64,000 nt of DNA from Candidatus Accumulibacter proximus. Its GTDB lineage: Bacteria; Pseudomonadota; Gammaproteobacteria; Burkholderiales; Rhodocyclaceae. The notes under the pieces are model-generated. The model was given only the letters and a program-made list of their open reading frames with translations, did not search any database and was not told where the DNA came from. This document shows, in pieces, positions 36,443 to 44,129 of this stretch. A program made the position numbers and the translations under genes. The stretch lies in NCBI GenBank assembly GCA_016709675.1, contig JADJMH010000016.1, forward strand, positions 185,763-249,762, given 5' to 3'. How positions within the stretch are numbered: the stretch's first letter is position 1; the number at the start of each line of letters is the position of its first letter.

Positions 36443-37018
36443 TTATCTGCGGCAGCGATCTTTGACTTCGCCGTGACGCCGGCACGTGGTCAGATGATCG
36501 TTGACCATGCCCGCCGACTGCATAAACGCATAGCAAATCGTCGAACCCACGAACTTGAACCCGGCTCGGCCCAAAGCCTTACTCATGGCATCCGACCGTG
36601 TCGTCCTGGCCGGCACCTCGGCCATAGAAGTCCATTGATTCTGAATCGGAACGTCATCAACGAAGCGCCATAGAAAATCGCTGAACGACTGCCCTTCGGC
36701 TGTGAGAGCCAGGTACGCTTTGGCGTTCTGGATGGCTGCGGCAACCTTGGCGCGATTTCGGACGATCCCCGAATCTGCCAACAGTGCTGCAACTTTTCCG
36801 TCGTCATACTGCGCAATCTTCACTGGATCGAAACCGTCGAAAGCACGCCGATAGTTTTCTCTTTTTTTCAGGATCGTCGCCCAGGACAAACCGGCCTGCG
36901 CTCCTTCCAGGATCAGCAGCTCAAAAAGCGACCGATCATCGTAGAGTGGTACGCCCCACTCCGAGTCGTGGTATTCACGGTAAAGGTCAAAACCTTCGCA
37001 CCAAGGACAGCGCTGCAT
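36443..37018 (-). CDS. tag: DNA-3-methyladenine glycosylase I
   Basis: About 191 aa. Tag removes 3-methyladenine from alkylated DNA. The family is clear: MQRCPWCEGFDLYREYHDSEWGVP, FELLILEGAQAGLSWATILKKRENYRRAF, the GIVRNRAKV turn and the C-terminal HLTTC. The zinc ligands expected from E. coli Tag (a Cys near the N-terminus, the His in YHDSEWG, and His and Cys in NDHLTTC) are all present. The start is either 37018 or 37024 (MSM...); an ATG at 37039 is less likely. Its 3' end abuts a phage-like fragment. Confidence 0.92.
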   Translation of the reverse strand: MQRCPWCEGFDLYREYHDSEWGVPLYDDRSLFELLILEGAQAGLSWATILKKRENYRRAFDGFDPVKIAQYDDGKVAALLADSGIVRNRAKVAAAIQNAKAYLALTAEGQSFSDFLWRFVDDVPIQNQWTSMAEVPARTTRSDAMSKALGRAGFKFVGSTICYAFMQSAGMVNDHLTTCRRHGEVKDRCRR

Positions 37019-37087
37019 CGACATCAACTCAGCGAACAAGGTCCCGAGGGCTGCGCATTGTCCCGATGGCCCGGGTTGAAAGCGTTA

Positions 37088-37549
37088 TTATGCGTTATTC
37101 CTCAAGGCGGCCACCGTGGCTCCTGCGTTCGCTTTTCTTGTTTCCGTTGCCACTTCTTTGCTTACGATCGTCTTACCAATTGGGGCGAGCGCAATTCCTG
37201 CCAGTTTCATGTGTTGAATACCGAACGGGATGCCGATGATCGTGACAAAGTCGAGCAGTGCACACAGGAGATGGCCCATAGCCAACCAAAAGCCTGCGAA
37301 AACGAACCATATGATGTTGCCAACAACACCCAAGCCGCCGGTGCCAATATCGTCTTTCTGTTGGAGTTCTTTTCGGCTGACTGCTTCTTTACCAAACGGG
37401 AAAAACGTGAATTGGCCAATGACGAAGCATGCTTTGCCCCAGGGAATTCCGACGATTGTTATAAAAGCCACCAAGCCGACAACCCACCAGGTGAGTCCCA
37501 TTAGGAAGCCGCCAAGAATGAACCAGAGGAAATTGCCAATTGCGCGCAT
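37088..37549 (-). CDS. yccF: YccF-family inner membrane protein
   Basis: 153 aa. Two repeats of the YccF pattern are seen: GNFLWFILGGFLMGLTWWVVGLVAFITIVGIPWGKACF and GNIIWFVFAGFWLAMGHLLCALLDFVTIIGIPFGIQHMKLA. Each has two membrane helices ending in the conserved GIP(W/F)G turn. The start at 37549 is preceded by GGAAGACAACG; an upstream ATG at 37564 is less well placed. The family is widespread with no firm function. Confidence 0.88.
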   Translation of the reverse strand: MRAIGNFLWFILGGFLMGLTWWVVGLVAFITIVGIPWGKACFVIGQFTFFPFGKEAVSRKELQQKDDIGTGGLGVVGNIIWFVFAGFWLAMGHLLCALLDFVTIIGIPFGIQHMKLAGIALAPIGKTIVSKEVATETRKANAGATVAALRNNA

Positions 37550-37593
37550 CGTTGTCTTCCGCATTGATTGGGAAAAAGGGATGGCCAGCCAGC

Positions 37594-37890
37594 CTAAATC
37601 AAGAACTCTTCCATCTTATGACCCGCTTCAACCAACGCCTTGAACACGTTCGGTGGTTTTCCGCGACCAGTCCAGGTCTTTCCATCAGGCGTGATGTACT
37701 TGGCTTTCGCTGGTCTGCGAACCTCTGCGGTGCTGTTTGAACCAAAGCCACACTGCGCGGCAGTCAATCCAAATTCTTGAATGATGTCTTTTACCTGACG
37801 CACAGCAATTGCGATCTCCCTCTTGCGGGCTTCCTCGATCTGTCTTTCCAGCTCGTTGCGTTGTGCAAGCAGTTCCTTGTAGATGGACAT
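37594..37890 (-). CDS. H-NS family nucleoid-associated protein
   Basis: 98 aa. The N-terminal coiled coil (MSIYKELLAQRNELERQIEEARKREIA) drives oligomerisation. The C-terminal DNA-binding motif is YITPDGKTWTGRGKPPNVF, the beta/gamma-proteobacterial H-NS core with the RGKPP-type minor-groove hook. A CGGAGA site precedes the ATG. H-NS proteins silence AT-rich transferred DNA. This one lies at the edge of an accessory region that includes AT-richer genes such as the pair at 53.9-56.2 kb; a regulatory link is possible but not shown. Confidence 0.92.
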   Translation of the reverse strand: MSIYKELLAQRNELERQIEEARKREIAIAVRQVKDIIQEFGLTAAQCGFGSNSTAEVRRPAKAKYITPDGKTWTGRGKPPNVFKALVEAGHKMEEFLI

Positions 37891-37913
37891 GGTGTCTCCG
37901 CAGCAGATGTCTA

Positions 37914-38168
37914 TTATTGAAGCTGGTGGGATACTTTACTCGATTCCGACGGGTTGAGGGCACTTGACGCTGCTTTGGATATCGCACCAGTGGTGGGTGC
38001 AGGAGCGGGACCATCTCCAGACTGAGGGCGGACAGTAATGGCGCTCCCTGCCCCTTTACACGGGCGTTCCCGGAATGCTGTACGGCCATCTTCGACACAT
38101 TTGTACATCTCGGCGAGAGCGGAGGTCACGGTCAGCATGAACCCAGCAACCGAGTAGCAACGTTTCAT
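37914..38168 (-). CDS. DUF4124 domain-containing exported protein
   Basis: 84 aa. A signal peptide (MKRCYSVAGFMLTVTSALA) precedes the short DUF4124 core EMYKCVEDGRTAFRERPCKG, with the paired Cys typical of the domain. A disordered Pro/Ser tail follows. The protein is probably periplasmic. Function of the family is unknown. It is 23 bases upstream of the H-NS gene on the same strand, so they may share a transcript. Confidence 0.75.
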   Translation of the reverse strand: MKRCYSVAGFMLTVTSALAEMYKCVEDGRTAFRERPCKGAGSAITVRPQSGDGPAPAPTTGAISKAASSALNPSESSKVSHQLQ

Positions 38169-38752
38169 GCATTCCTCGCTCAGACAGGGTTGTAGAGTTC
38201 ATGAATTTAGCACCTATTTGCGATTGGCGGCATCATAGCTCTTGCCCGCATGGCATGGAATCTGTAGGGGGGAGATGAATCCAAGGGCGAGGGGCTGAAG
38301 GCTTGCCAGGGGGCTCGCTTGGAACCCACCGCTGCCTTACCTGTCCGAAGGACGATGGATGCATTGCATGCCCAACAATCTGCCCAGCATGATGGATAAC
38401 CCGAGGCATCCTGCCCACGTGCCAATCACCAAACGCTGGCATCGCGGGCGAACACGACCGCGTGTCATGGCGAACCGTGCGCCGGGCCTGCTCACCTCCT
38501 TGGCTCTGCTGCTGAAGCTCGCCTCTTCGACCCGAGCGCTTGTCAGTTGGAAGGTCGGTGCCGGTTGCTGGGTGGTGCCGTATGCGAATGCCCCCTGTCA
38601 CCGTGCGTTTGGATTCGCTCTGGAGCATCGTGTCGATTGACGCCGTCTGCGTTGGCCAGCGATACTTCTTGATGCGGCCTTGAACCCCCACCCCTTGTGG
38701 CCGCATTGCCGGAGTTTCGGCGAGCCCACCGTTTCAGATAGCCGCCCTCAAT
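38169..38752. other. Intergenic region, no gene recognised
   Basis: 584 bases between the divergent DUF4124 gene and the pRiA4b-ORF3-like gene. Long frames are open on both strands because of high GC, but none shows family resemblance, a ribosome site or a plausible composition. Promoters for both neighbours presumably lie here. Confidence 0.5.
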
Positions 38753-40024
38753 ATGACCACTCTGTCCATCACCGACCCCGACCGCGCGGCATTCGTTGCC
38801 GTTGCCAACGCAGAGGGACCCCCCGGTACCATCGTGCACGACTTCGATGCCCTTCTGGGCTACCTCGGCACGGACGGGATTCCTGTTTCGCCAAAGACCA
38901 GCGAGTTCGCCATCGCCCGTCTGCCTGAACTCAACGGCTTGCTGACGCACCCCGTCCCGATCGGGCTCAGCCGCGGCAGGCAGGTGTCGTATCCCCATGT
39001 GGATGGCTTGCACCTGCTATTGCGCTTTAGTCGGCTGGGAAAGGTGGATCGTTCCACCACCACGCCACGAATGGTCCTCAATCCGGAAATGGTCGCCAAG
39101 TGGCAACTGCTCAATCCGACAGAACGTTACTTCAGCCTGGTCGAACGCTGGTGGAGTTTCGCCGACTTCCAGCAGGAGCGTTTCGGCCTCGCCAGCAGAA
39201 TGGCAGAGTACCGGCTGGAGCTAGTGAAGCGCCGCCGGCCCGGCAGCCGTGCAAGAAAGACAGACGACAAGTGGCAAGTGGCCATTTTCGGATTGCTCGG
39301 GATGAAACAGATCGCACTGATGCAATTGTTCGGCCTGCTCGACATCCTTTCGGACCCCGCCGTTTCCGGCAAAGGCTGGCAGATCAAGCGAATGGTCGCG
39401 ACCCCGTGGGGACTATCCGCCTGCGCGACCTACCTACAGGCATTCCGCTACACTTCTACCGGCTTGCTGGAACGTCTGTTCAACCCTGCAGGAGAGGATT
39501 CGGCCGTAGCGGAAGCGCCAAGCGAAGACGAGATGGATCGCCCTCCGTTCTTCACATGGGCAGACGCGGTGATCCCGTTCTTTCCTGCCTGGCGGGATTC
39601 CCTCGGAGAACCCAACGCCGGAGAGCCGTTCCGCGGGAGTGTGACGTTCAAGGTTTCGCTCAGCGCGGGTGTCTGGCGTCGCATCGTCATGCCGGCCGAA
39701 CGCGATTTCGACGATCTCGCAAGATTCATCCTCGATGCCTTCCGATTCGATGACGACCACCTATATCAGTTTCGCTACCAGGACGAATACGCGACCCATC
39801 GCACGCTCGATGACCCGCGGTGCAGCGATGTCGAGGACGATTACGCGGACGAAGTGACCTTGGGCGAAGCCGGGCTGTTTCCCCGGCAAGTCGTCGAATT
39901 CCGCTATGACTTCGGCGACGACTGGCGCTTCGACCTGCTCGTGGAAAAGCTCGACGCGTCCGACACGCGAGTGAAACCCGCTGTTGTCGGCAAAGAGGGA
40001 AAATCGCCACGCCAGTACCAGTGA
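38753..40024 (+). CDS. Plasmid pRiA4b ORF-3-like protein
   Basis: 423 aa. The C-terminal ~130 residues match the pRiA4b ORF3 family (FKVSLSAGVWRRIVMPAERDFDDLARFILDAFRFDDDHLYQF...VEFRYDFGDDWRFDLLVEKL), a small beta-rich fold common on plasmids and islands and of unknown function. The N-terminal ~280 residues are specific to long members of the family and carry no motif I recognise. The gene marks the left edge of the accessory region. Start MTTLSITDPD at 38753 was taken as the first ATG; no strong ribosome site is seen. Confidence 0.75.
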   Translation: MTTLSITDPDRAAFVAVANAEGPPGTIVHDFDALLGYLGTDGIPVSPKTSEFAIARLPELNGLLTHPVPIGLSRGRQVSYPHVDGLHLLLRFSRLGKVDRSTTTPRMVLNPEMVAKWQLLNPTERYFSLVERWWSFADFQQERFGLASRMAEYRLELVKRRRPGSRARKTDDKWQVAIFGLLGMKQIALMQLFGLLDILSDPAVSGKGWQIKRMVATPWGLSACATYLQAFRYTSTGLLERLFNPAGEDSAVAEAPSEDEMDRPPFFTWADAVIPFFPAWRDSLGEPNAGEPFRGSVTFKVSLSAGVWRRIVMPAERDFDDLARFILDAFRFDDDHLYQFRYQDEYATHRTLDDPRCSDVEDDYADEVTLGEAGLFPRQVVEFRYDFGDDWRFDLLVEKLDASDTRVKPAVVGKEGKSPRQYQ

Positions 40025-40387
40025 GTGCCGGCCCCACGTTGGCCCTTCCATCTCACAGGGGATGCCGGTTACCCGATCTGTTCCACCCCGCCTGGCTGCC
40101 CAAGAATCCCGCAAGAATGCGTCCACCCGATTGACTGGCCAGTCGCCTGCGACGCCTATCAGTGGTGTCAGTGGCGGTGAGCAAGCGCCGATAGCCTCAA
40201 GAGCCTGCTCCTCCACCCGCTCTTTGCCGTCGCGGTCCCGGAAAAAGGCTGCAGTGCCATCCAGCGCAAGGCACTGCCAGCCATGCACCGGCCAGCGGTT
40301 ATGATCTTTCCCCCACCCAGCCCGAGCGCCAGACCCAAGCAGACCGCCCTGGCCCTCGAACCGATGGCCCCGATTGCGCAGCACTCG
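40025..40387. other. Gap between convergent genes
   Basis: 363 bases. A minus-strand frame across about 40040-40384 (e.g. AAFFRDRDGKERVEEQALEA then LLTPLIGVAGDWP-like text) has protein-like composition but no recognised family. It may be the broken tail of an integrative-element gene. No terminator is clear. Confidence 0.35.
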
Positions 40388-40879
40388 TCAACCCCGCGTC
40401 TTCGCCAGACGACAAAACGGGCAAGAGCGCGCCTGCGACACATCCGGCTCGTAGAGGAACATCGCCTGACACCTCGCGCACTGGTGCCAACTGACGATCC
40501 GGGAACGGACGTCCCTGATCGCGTACCACGCAGCGTTGATGTCCAGGTGATCCTGCGCAAGCCGACAATGCACCTCCCAGACCGACAAGAGCATCGCCGC
40601 TGTCACGATGCGGCCATCGCCACCGTCGAGCCGATTGTAGAGCGCTACGAACGTCGAGAGATTGGCCAGCTTCCTCGCGCTGGTGATGAACGGCCGGACT
40701 GAATCCGGTAATTTGCCGTTGGGCGGACTCTCGCCATGAAGCTGGAGCCAGCGCAGGCGCAGTGGCTTGGGGTGGACGTCCGTCAGGTAATGAACGATCG
40801 GCACCCGCAGCTTCATTCGGATCAACTCGTGAGCCCCCCGGCTGTTCTCCAACTGGTCAGCAGCCAGCAGCGCCGACAT
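40388..40879 (-). CDS. FlhC-like transcriptional activator subunit
   Basis: 163 aa. The layout follows FlhC: an N-terminal helical region with RLRWLQLHGESPPNGKLPDSV (compare the FlhC 'GxSPPKGxLP' core), then a C-terminal zinc site of four cysteines, CARCQAMF..........SCPFC. It begins 5 bases after the stop of a FlhD-like gene, giving a flhDC-type pair. No flagellar genes are near. On ICEs of the SXT/R391 type, the FlhDC-like pair SetDC activates transfer genes. By that precedent and the surrounding element genes, this is probably the element's master activator rather than a flagellar regulator. Confidence 0.78.
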   Translation of the reverse strand: MSALLAADQLENSRGAHELIRMKLRVPIVHYLTDVHPKPLRLRWLQLHGESPPNGKLPDSVRPFITSARKLANLSTFVALYNRLDGGDGRIVTAAMLLSVWEVHCRLAQDHLDINAAWYAIRDVRSRIVSWHQCARCQAMFLYEPDVSQARSCPFCRLAKTRG

Positions 40880-40884
40880 GATCG

Positions 40885-41157
40885 CTAGACCAAAGTCGCT
40901 TCAGCGTAGGTGCCCTTCACCTCCCTGGGCATCTGAAGCAAGCGGTTGAGCGCGGCATCGGTCAGCCGGAAGGTATAGAGCGATACCGGGACGGTCTCGG
41001 CCAACTCGTCGATCTCATCGAGGTCGAGAGAGCCGATCTTGTCGATCACCGCGCGCGGCAGGCCGGTCAGGACTTCAGCCGCCCTCCCCTCCTCCGCCAG
41101 TTGTCGCGTGAGCAACAGGAACTGCCGATTGATCTTCTGCACGTCTCGCTTTTCCAT
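40885..41157 (-). CDS. FlhD-like transcriptional activator subunit
   Basis: 90 aa, all helical. KINRQFLLLTRQLAEEGRAAEVLTGLPRAVIDKIGSLDLDEIDELAETVPVSLYTFRLTDAALNRLLQ lines up with the FlhD pattern (IYDINLSYLLLAQRLI..DK..A...LG......L..LTL.Q...LA.T...VC.FR). It pairs with the FlhC-like gene 5 bases downstream. A truncated radC relic ends just upstream, so the pair may be read from the radC-type promoter. SetD/SetC-like function on an integrative element is the leading idea. Confidence 0.75.
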   Translation of the reverse strand: MEKRDVQKINRQFLLLTRQLAEEGRAAEVLTGLPRAVIDKIGSLDLDEIDELAETVPVSLYTFRLTDAALNRLLQMPREVKGTYAEATLV

Positions 41158-41162
41158 GATCA

Positions 41163-41557
41163 GAATCCCTGGGATAGACCGAGGTCTGTGTCGTCGTGCC
41201 GCGAAAGAGCTCCATGCCGGCGATCAACCGGTTCTGGGCATCAAGTCAGAGCGCGAGAAAGCTCTCGTACGCCTGCCCTGCCAGGAACAGCCGCAGGTAG
41301 TCGCGAACGGCCCCGGGTGAAGCCAGGCTGACGGACACGTCCGCCAAGTTTTCCGCCAGTGCCCTGCGCAGGAGTTCGCGGGCCGCCATCAGCTGGTCCG
41401 GCAGCGCATAGGAGAAAGTCTCCTCCGCCACCTGCAGCGTTCTGGTCTGGCGAATCCGGCGTAGCCCGAACAGTTCGGCCAGCGAGTGCCCGGCATACCC
41501 TTCGGCCTCCTGACCGAGCAGGATCGAGAGCAGTTCGCGATCGGTTGAGTGGATCAT
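41163..41557 (-). pseudogene. RadC-family gene, truncated with in-frame stop
   Basis: The start at 41557 (MIHSTDRELLS) follows GGAGGCACC. The frame reads through a RadC N-terminal region (SLAELFGLRR, QVAEETFSYALPDQLMAARELLRRALAENLADV, SPGAVRDYLRLFLAGQAYESFLAL) to TGA at 41246. The same frame continues after the stop as LDAQNRLIAGMELFRGTTTQTSVYPRDS, normal RadC sequence, then ends at the FlhD-like gene. The JAB metal site (HNHPSG...) is absent. So the gene has both a nonsense codon and a deleted 3' half. RadC relatives are common on integrative elements. Confidence 0.75.
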
Positions 41558-41561
41558 CTTG

Positions 41562-41593
41562 GGTGCCTCCAAATGGAAAAGCGGGACGGCACC
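41562..41593 (-). promoter_or_regulatory. Leader able to hide the ribosome site (radC relic)
   Basis: On the minus strand GGTGCC (41588-41593) can pair with GGCACC (41562-41567), which overlaps the Shine-Dalgarno GGAGGCACC just before the start at 41557. A CCCC-GC-GGGG hairpin lies further upstream at 41618-41627. The same arrangement occurs at 41878 and 43351. Confidence 0.5.
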
Positions 41594-41648
41594 CTCCCCT
41601 TGCGGGACGATGGCACGCCCCGCGGGGTTAAGAATGAGACTGAATGGG

Positions 41649-41877
41649 TTACGACTGCGTGGCTTTCGTTCTGCCAGCTTCGAGAATCTCCTGGCTCACC
41701 TTGAAGAGTCGCTGTGCCGACTTCTCCGGCAGCGGTCCGCAGGCCCCGGTCATGAAGCTGGATGGCCGCCAGGATCTGGTTGCCAATGCTGAAGCGGTGG
41801 AACCGGCGGTAGGCCGCGCTGATGATCCCGGGCTCGGTGAGGGCCCGTTCGAGTAATGGTGCGAATTGGTCGTACAT
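41649..41877 (-). pseudogene. ArdC-like antirestriction / ssDNA-binding domain, frameshifted fragment
   Basis: The start at 41877 (MYDQFAPLLERALTEPGIISAAYRRFHRFSIGNQILAAIQLHDRGLR) matches the N-terminal domain of ArdC-type proteins, where 'S.A...FH.YS.GNQ.L...Q...RG..PGP' is conserved. Near 41720 the pattern moves to another frame (GPLPEKSAQRLFKVSQEILEAGRTKATQS) and stops at TAA. The long C-terminal metalloprotease part of ArdC is not found. A remnant of the integrative element's antirestriction gene. Confidence 0.6.
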
Positions 41878-41920
41878 GGTGCCTCCAATGAAGAGAGGGA
41901 AGGCACCGCCCCCGTCGGGG
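41878..41920 (-). promoter_or_regulatory. Leader able to hide the ribosome site (ardC relic)
   Basis: On the minus strand GGTGCCTTCC (41898-41907) can pair with GGAGGCACC (41878-41886), the Shine-Dalgarno of the gene starting at 41877, giving about 9 bp with one bulge. A CCCCG-A-CGGGG hairpin lies at 41910-41920. Confidence 0.55.
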
Positions 41921-41977
41921 AGCGATACACTCCCCGTGGGATGAAGAAACCGGTCGAGGCCGGCGATGGGTGCTGCG

Positions 41978-42244
41978 TCAGCTGTGGTGAATCGACGACC
42001 ACACAGACAAGGCAAACTCGCGCGCTTCGACGGCATGCGGTCCGAAAAACCGGGGCGCCGTGCCGCCCGCCTGGCGCGCGAGGATGCGGCCGACGACGGC
42101 GATCTGCTGGCGCACACCGATGTCGCCATCGAAACGCGTTTGCAGGTATTGCCGGTAGTCGCCCTGCCATCCTTCGGGCGGGGCGAAGGGTCCGCAACTG
42201 CGGGGCAGGGTATCGATCCGGCTGAAGTCGATGACTCCGTACAT
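41978..42244 (-). CDS. Small integrative-element protein of unknown function
   Basis: 88 aa, MYGVIDFSRIDTLPRSCGPF...WQGDYRQYLQTRFDGDIGVRQQIAVVGRILARQAGGTAPRFFGPHAVEAREFALSVWS. No recognised domain, signal or membrane segment. It starts after GGAGAAAGCC, the same ribosome-site context as recT at 60326, and 14 bases after the primase stop, so it is the second gene of that operon. The composition and placement support a real gene; function is unknown. Confidence 0.6.
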   Translation of the reverse strand: MYGVIDFSRIDTLPRSCGPFAPPEGWQGDYRQYLQTRFDGDIGVRQQIAVVGRILARQAGGTAPRFFGPHAVEAREFALSVWSSIHHS

Positions 42245-42257
42245 GGCTTTCTCCGGA

Positions 42258-43346
42258 TCAGGCGGCTCGGGTCAGCAGCGTGTCGACGCTGCCGAGGGCA
42301 GGAAACCCTGCCGGACCAAGCCGGTTGAAGACATCGAGCCAGTCGACGCCCTTGCTGCCGTCGGGAATGTCGAGCCCGGGTGCAATCGCACCGGCACGAA
42401 TCCCCATGGCCCAGAGGCGAGTCACCAGTCCTCTCGCCGCTTCCTGTCCGTGACCGGAAGGATGCTGTCGAGACGGTCGATCCTTGTCGGCGAAGACGAG
42501 GACCTGACGCACGCCGGGCGGCGGAACGAAGGTTTCCAGAAGATGAGCGTTGCCGGTCGCCCAGGTGGGGAGGCCGGTGGCCTCGATCACGGCCAACGCC
42601 GTCTCGATGCCTTCGGTCACCGCCAGGCGACTGCCCGGCTCGACCAGGCGGATCGCGCCGCCGGTCAACTGTTTCGCCGTCGGGTGGCGCATCAGCTTCT
42701 TCGGCGCGTCCACCGGCGCTTTCTGGCCATCGACCGTCAGGTAGGTGCGATGCAGGGTGACGGCATCGCCGCCCTGCCCGGTCACCTGGGCAAGGATTGC
42801 CGGGTAGCGCCCGACGAGGCGCTGGTCTGCGTAGTACCCCAGGTCGGGATGAAAGCGCAGGGCCTCGGGTACTCGTGCGGCCAGCCCGCGTCGCGCCAGG
42901 TACAGGCGAGCCGGTTCGGCTTCTCGGTGCGTGAGTGGCAACGATTCCCGCCAGGTCCGGTTGAGCTGTTCGCGGCGGGTGGTATCGTCCGGTGAACCAC
43001 TGCGGTCCACCCCAGGTGACGTGCTCCAGGGTACGCTGGAGGTGGGCGCCCCCGCGAGCTGCTGCGCGACTTCGCGAATCGTCTGGCCGAAATCCCAGCC
43101 GTTGATCCACATCAGCAGTGAGAAGCCGTCGACGAAGTAGCCGCAGGTATTGCAGACGCCACCACCGGTTTCGCTGACATCGGGAAAAACCCGAAAGCCA
43201 TCGCGACCACCATGGACCGGGCAAGGGACATGCTTCCCCCGCTTTGCCACGGCATCCTGCAAAGCCGGCGCGAGGTCGGACAGGACCCGCTGCCACCGTC
43301 CGCGGGCGTCGTCCTTGACACGTGACGCCTGGTACTCGTATTTCAT
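42258..43346 (-). CDS. Zinc-finger/TOPRIM primase-like protein of an integrative element
   Basis: 362 aa. The N-terminal CHC2-like zinc site is visible as CPVHGGRDGFRVFPD...GGGVCNTCG. The middle region has ARLYLARRGL and RFHPDLGYY, typical of phage/ICE primases. The TOPRIM domain (about 245-330) shows LAVTEGIETALAVIEATGLPTWATGNAHLL (catalytic Glu) and VLVFADKDRP (DxD). It would synthesise primers for element DNA. ATG codons at 43346 and 43349 follow GGAGG; either could serve. The leader can form an extended hairpin covering this site. Two-gene operon with the small protein downstream. Confidence 0.8.
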   Translation of the reverse strand: MKYEYQASRVKDDARGRWQRVLSDLAPALQDAVAKRGKHVPCPVHGGRDGFRVFPDVSETGGGVCNTCGYFVDGFSLLMWINGWDFGQTIREVAQQLAGAPTSSVPWSTSPGVDRSGSPDDTTRREQLNRTWRESLPLTHREAEPARLYLARRGLAARVPEALRFHPDLGYYADQRLVGRYPAILAQVTGQGGDAVTLHRTYLTVDGQKAPVDAPKKLMRHPTAKQLTGGAIRLVEPGSRLAVTEGIETALAVIEATGLPTWATGNAHLLETFVPPPGVRQVLVFADKDRPSRQHPSGHGQEAARGLVTRLWAMGIRAGAIAPGLDIPDGSKGVDWLDVFNRLGPAGFPALGSVDTLLTRAA

Positions 43347-43350
43347 CATT

Positions 43351-43393
43351 GGTGCCTCCATGGAATGTCCCGACCGGGACCTTCCGAAGCACC
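43351..43393 (-). promoter_or_regulatory. Extended leader hairpin covering the primase ribosome site
   Basis: On the minus strand GGTGCTTC (43386-43393) pairs with GAGGCACC (43351-43358), including the Shine-Dalgarno, with one G-U. Inside, GGAA/TTCC and TCCCG/CGGGA extend the stem. The pairing is kept although the sequence differs from the copies at 41562 and 41878. Further upstream lie two more hairpins, around TATCCC/GGGATA (43458-43473) and CCCC/GGGG (43478-43488). Confidence 0.55.
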
Positions 43394-44129
43394 CCTGACC
43401 GGGATCCCTGGAAAGGTCCCGGCCGGCCGGGTGGGAAATCTCCGCGCGGTCTGGAGGTATCCCTGCCGGGATACGCTCCCCGGCGGGGTGGATGCTGCTG
43501 CTTGTTTTGTCGTGGCCAGCTACCACACCTCGATCCTGCCCTTAGGGTGCGGGAACGAAATTCGATCGGCTTTGCGCAGGGGGCTCGGCGAACCCCCTCC
43601 GAAAAGCCCCGGCGCGGTGGCCGGGGAAGACTTGCGAGGGAGAGAGCAGCGACGATGGTACGTAGTCACGGTGAATCCTGACCGCCGAAACGTGGCCGGA
43701 AGGGATCGATTTCGGTCGCCAGGCTCGGGGCTTCAGGCGGAACAAGGAACGGTGATTTCGATCCTGCGTTCCCTGCCTGGACAAGCGGCCGCTCCTATCG
43801 CAGGGCTACGCCGGCGGCGTCATCGGGATGATGCGGTACGCAAATCAGGACCTCAGCGCGACGCACCAGAGGCTGTCTTGGTGAGCTGCGATTGACCGGC
43901 TTACGAGACTGGGAGCCTGTCAGAAGCGCGGCCGGAGACTGCCAATTGACCGCGACTCCCCTAGCCAGCGATACTTCTGGACGCGGCGAGGAATTCCCTT
44001 TGCCTTTACCCTTTGCACGCGCATTGCTTTGCTCCGATTCTGGTCGGCGCGAAAGAGCCCCCATCGGATTCATCTTGCGTCTTCCGACCGCCCAAAGCCC
44101 GGTCAGTCTCGCGTGATCACCAGCCGCCC
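43394..44129. other. Long gap holding the primase leader; no gene recognised
   Basis: 736 bases. The left ~100 bases are the structured upstream part of the primase transcript. In the rest, frames are open on the plus strand without family resemblance, and no ribosome site or composition supports them. The promoter of the SLOG-TIR gene must lie near the right end. Confidence 0.45.

Noticed and set aside
40388..41157. FlhDC-like genes as a flagellar operon
   Set aside because: No flagellar or chemotaxis genes are near and the neighbours are integrative-element genes.
41554..43392. 612-codon minus-strand frame across the primase, small gene and ardC relic
   Set aside because: It covers three genes in other frames and only its last part, from 41877, coincides with a real start (the ArdC-like fragment).
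43350..43490. Closely spaced GC-rich hairpins considered as a CRISPR-like or iteron array
   Set aside because: The hairpins differ in sequence and spacing and are not direct repeats; leader structure is the simpler reading.
43365..43895. 176-codon plus-strand frame in the primase leader region
   Set aside because: No family resemblance, no ribosome site, and the sequence is better explained as a structured leader on the other strand.
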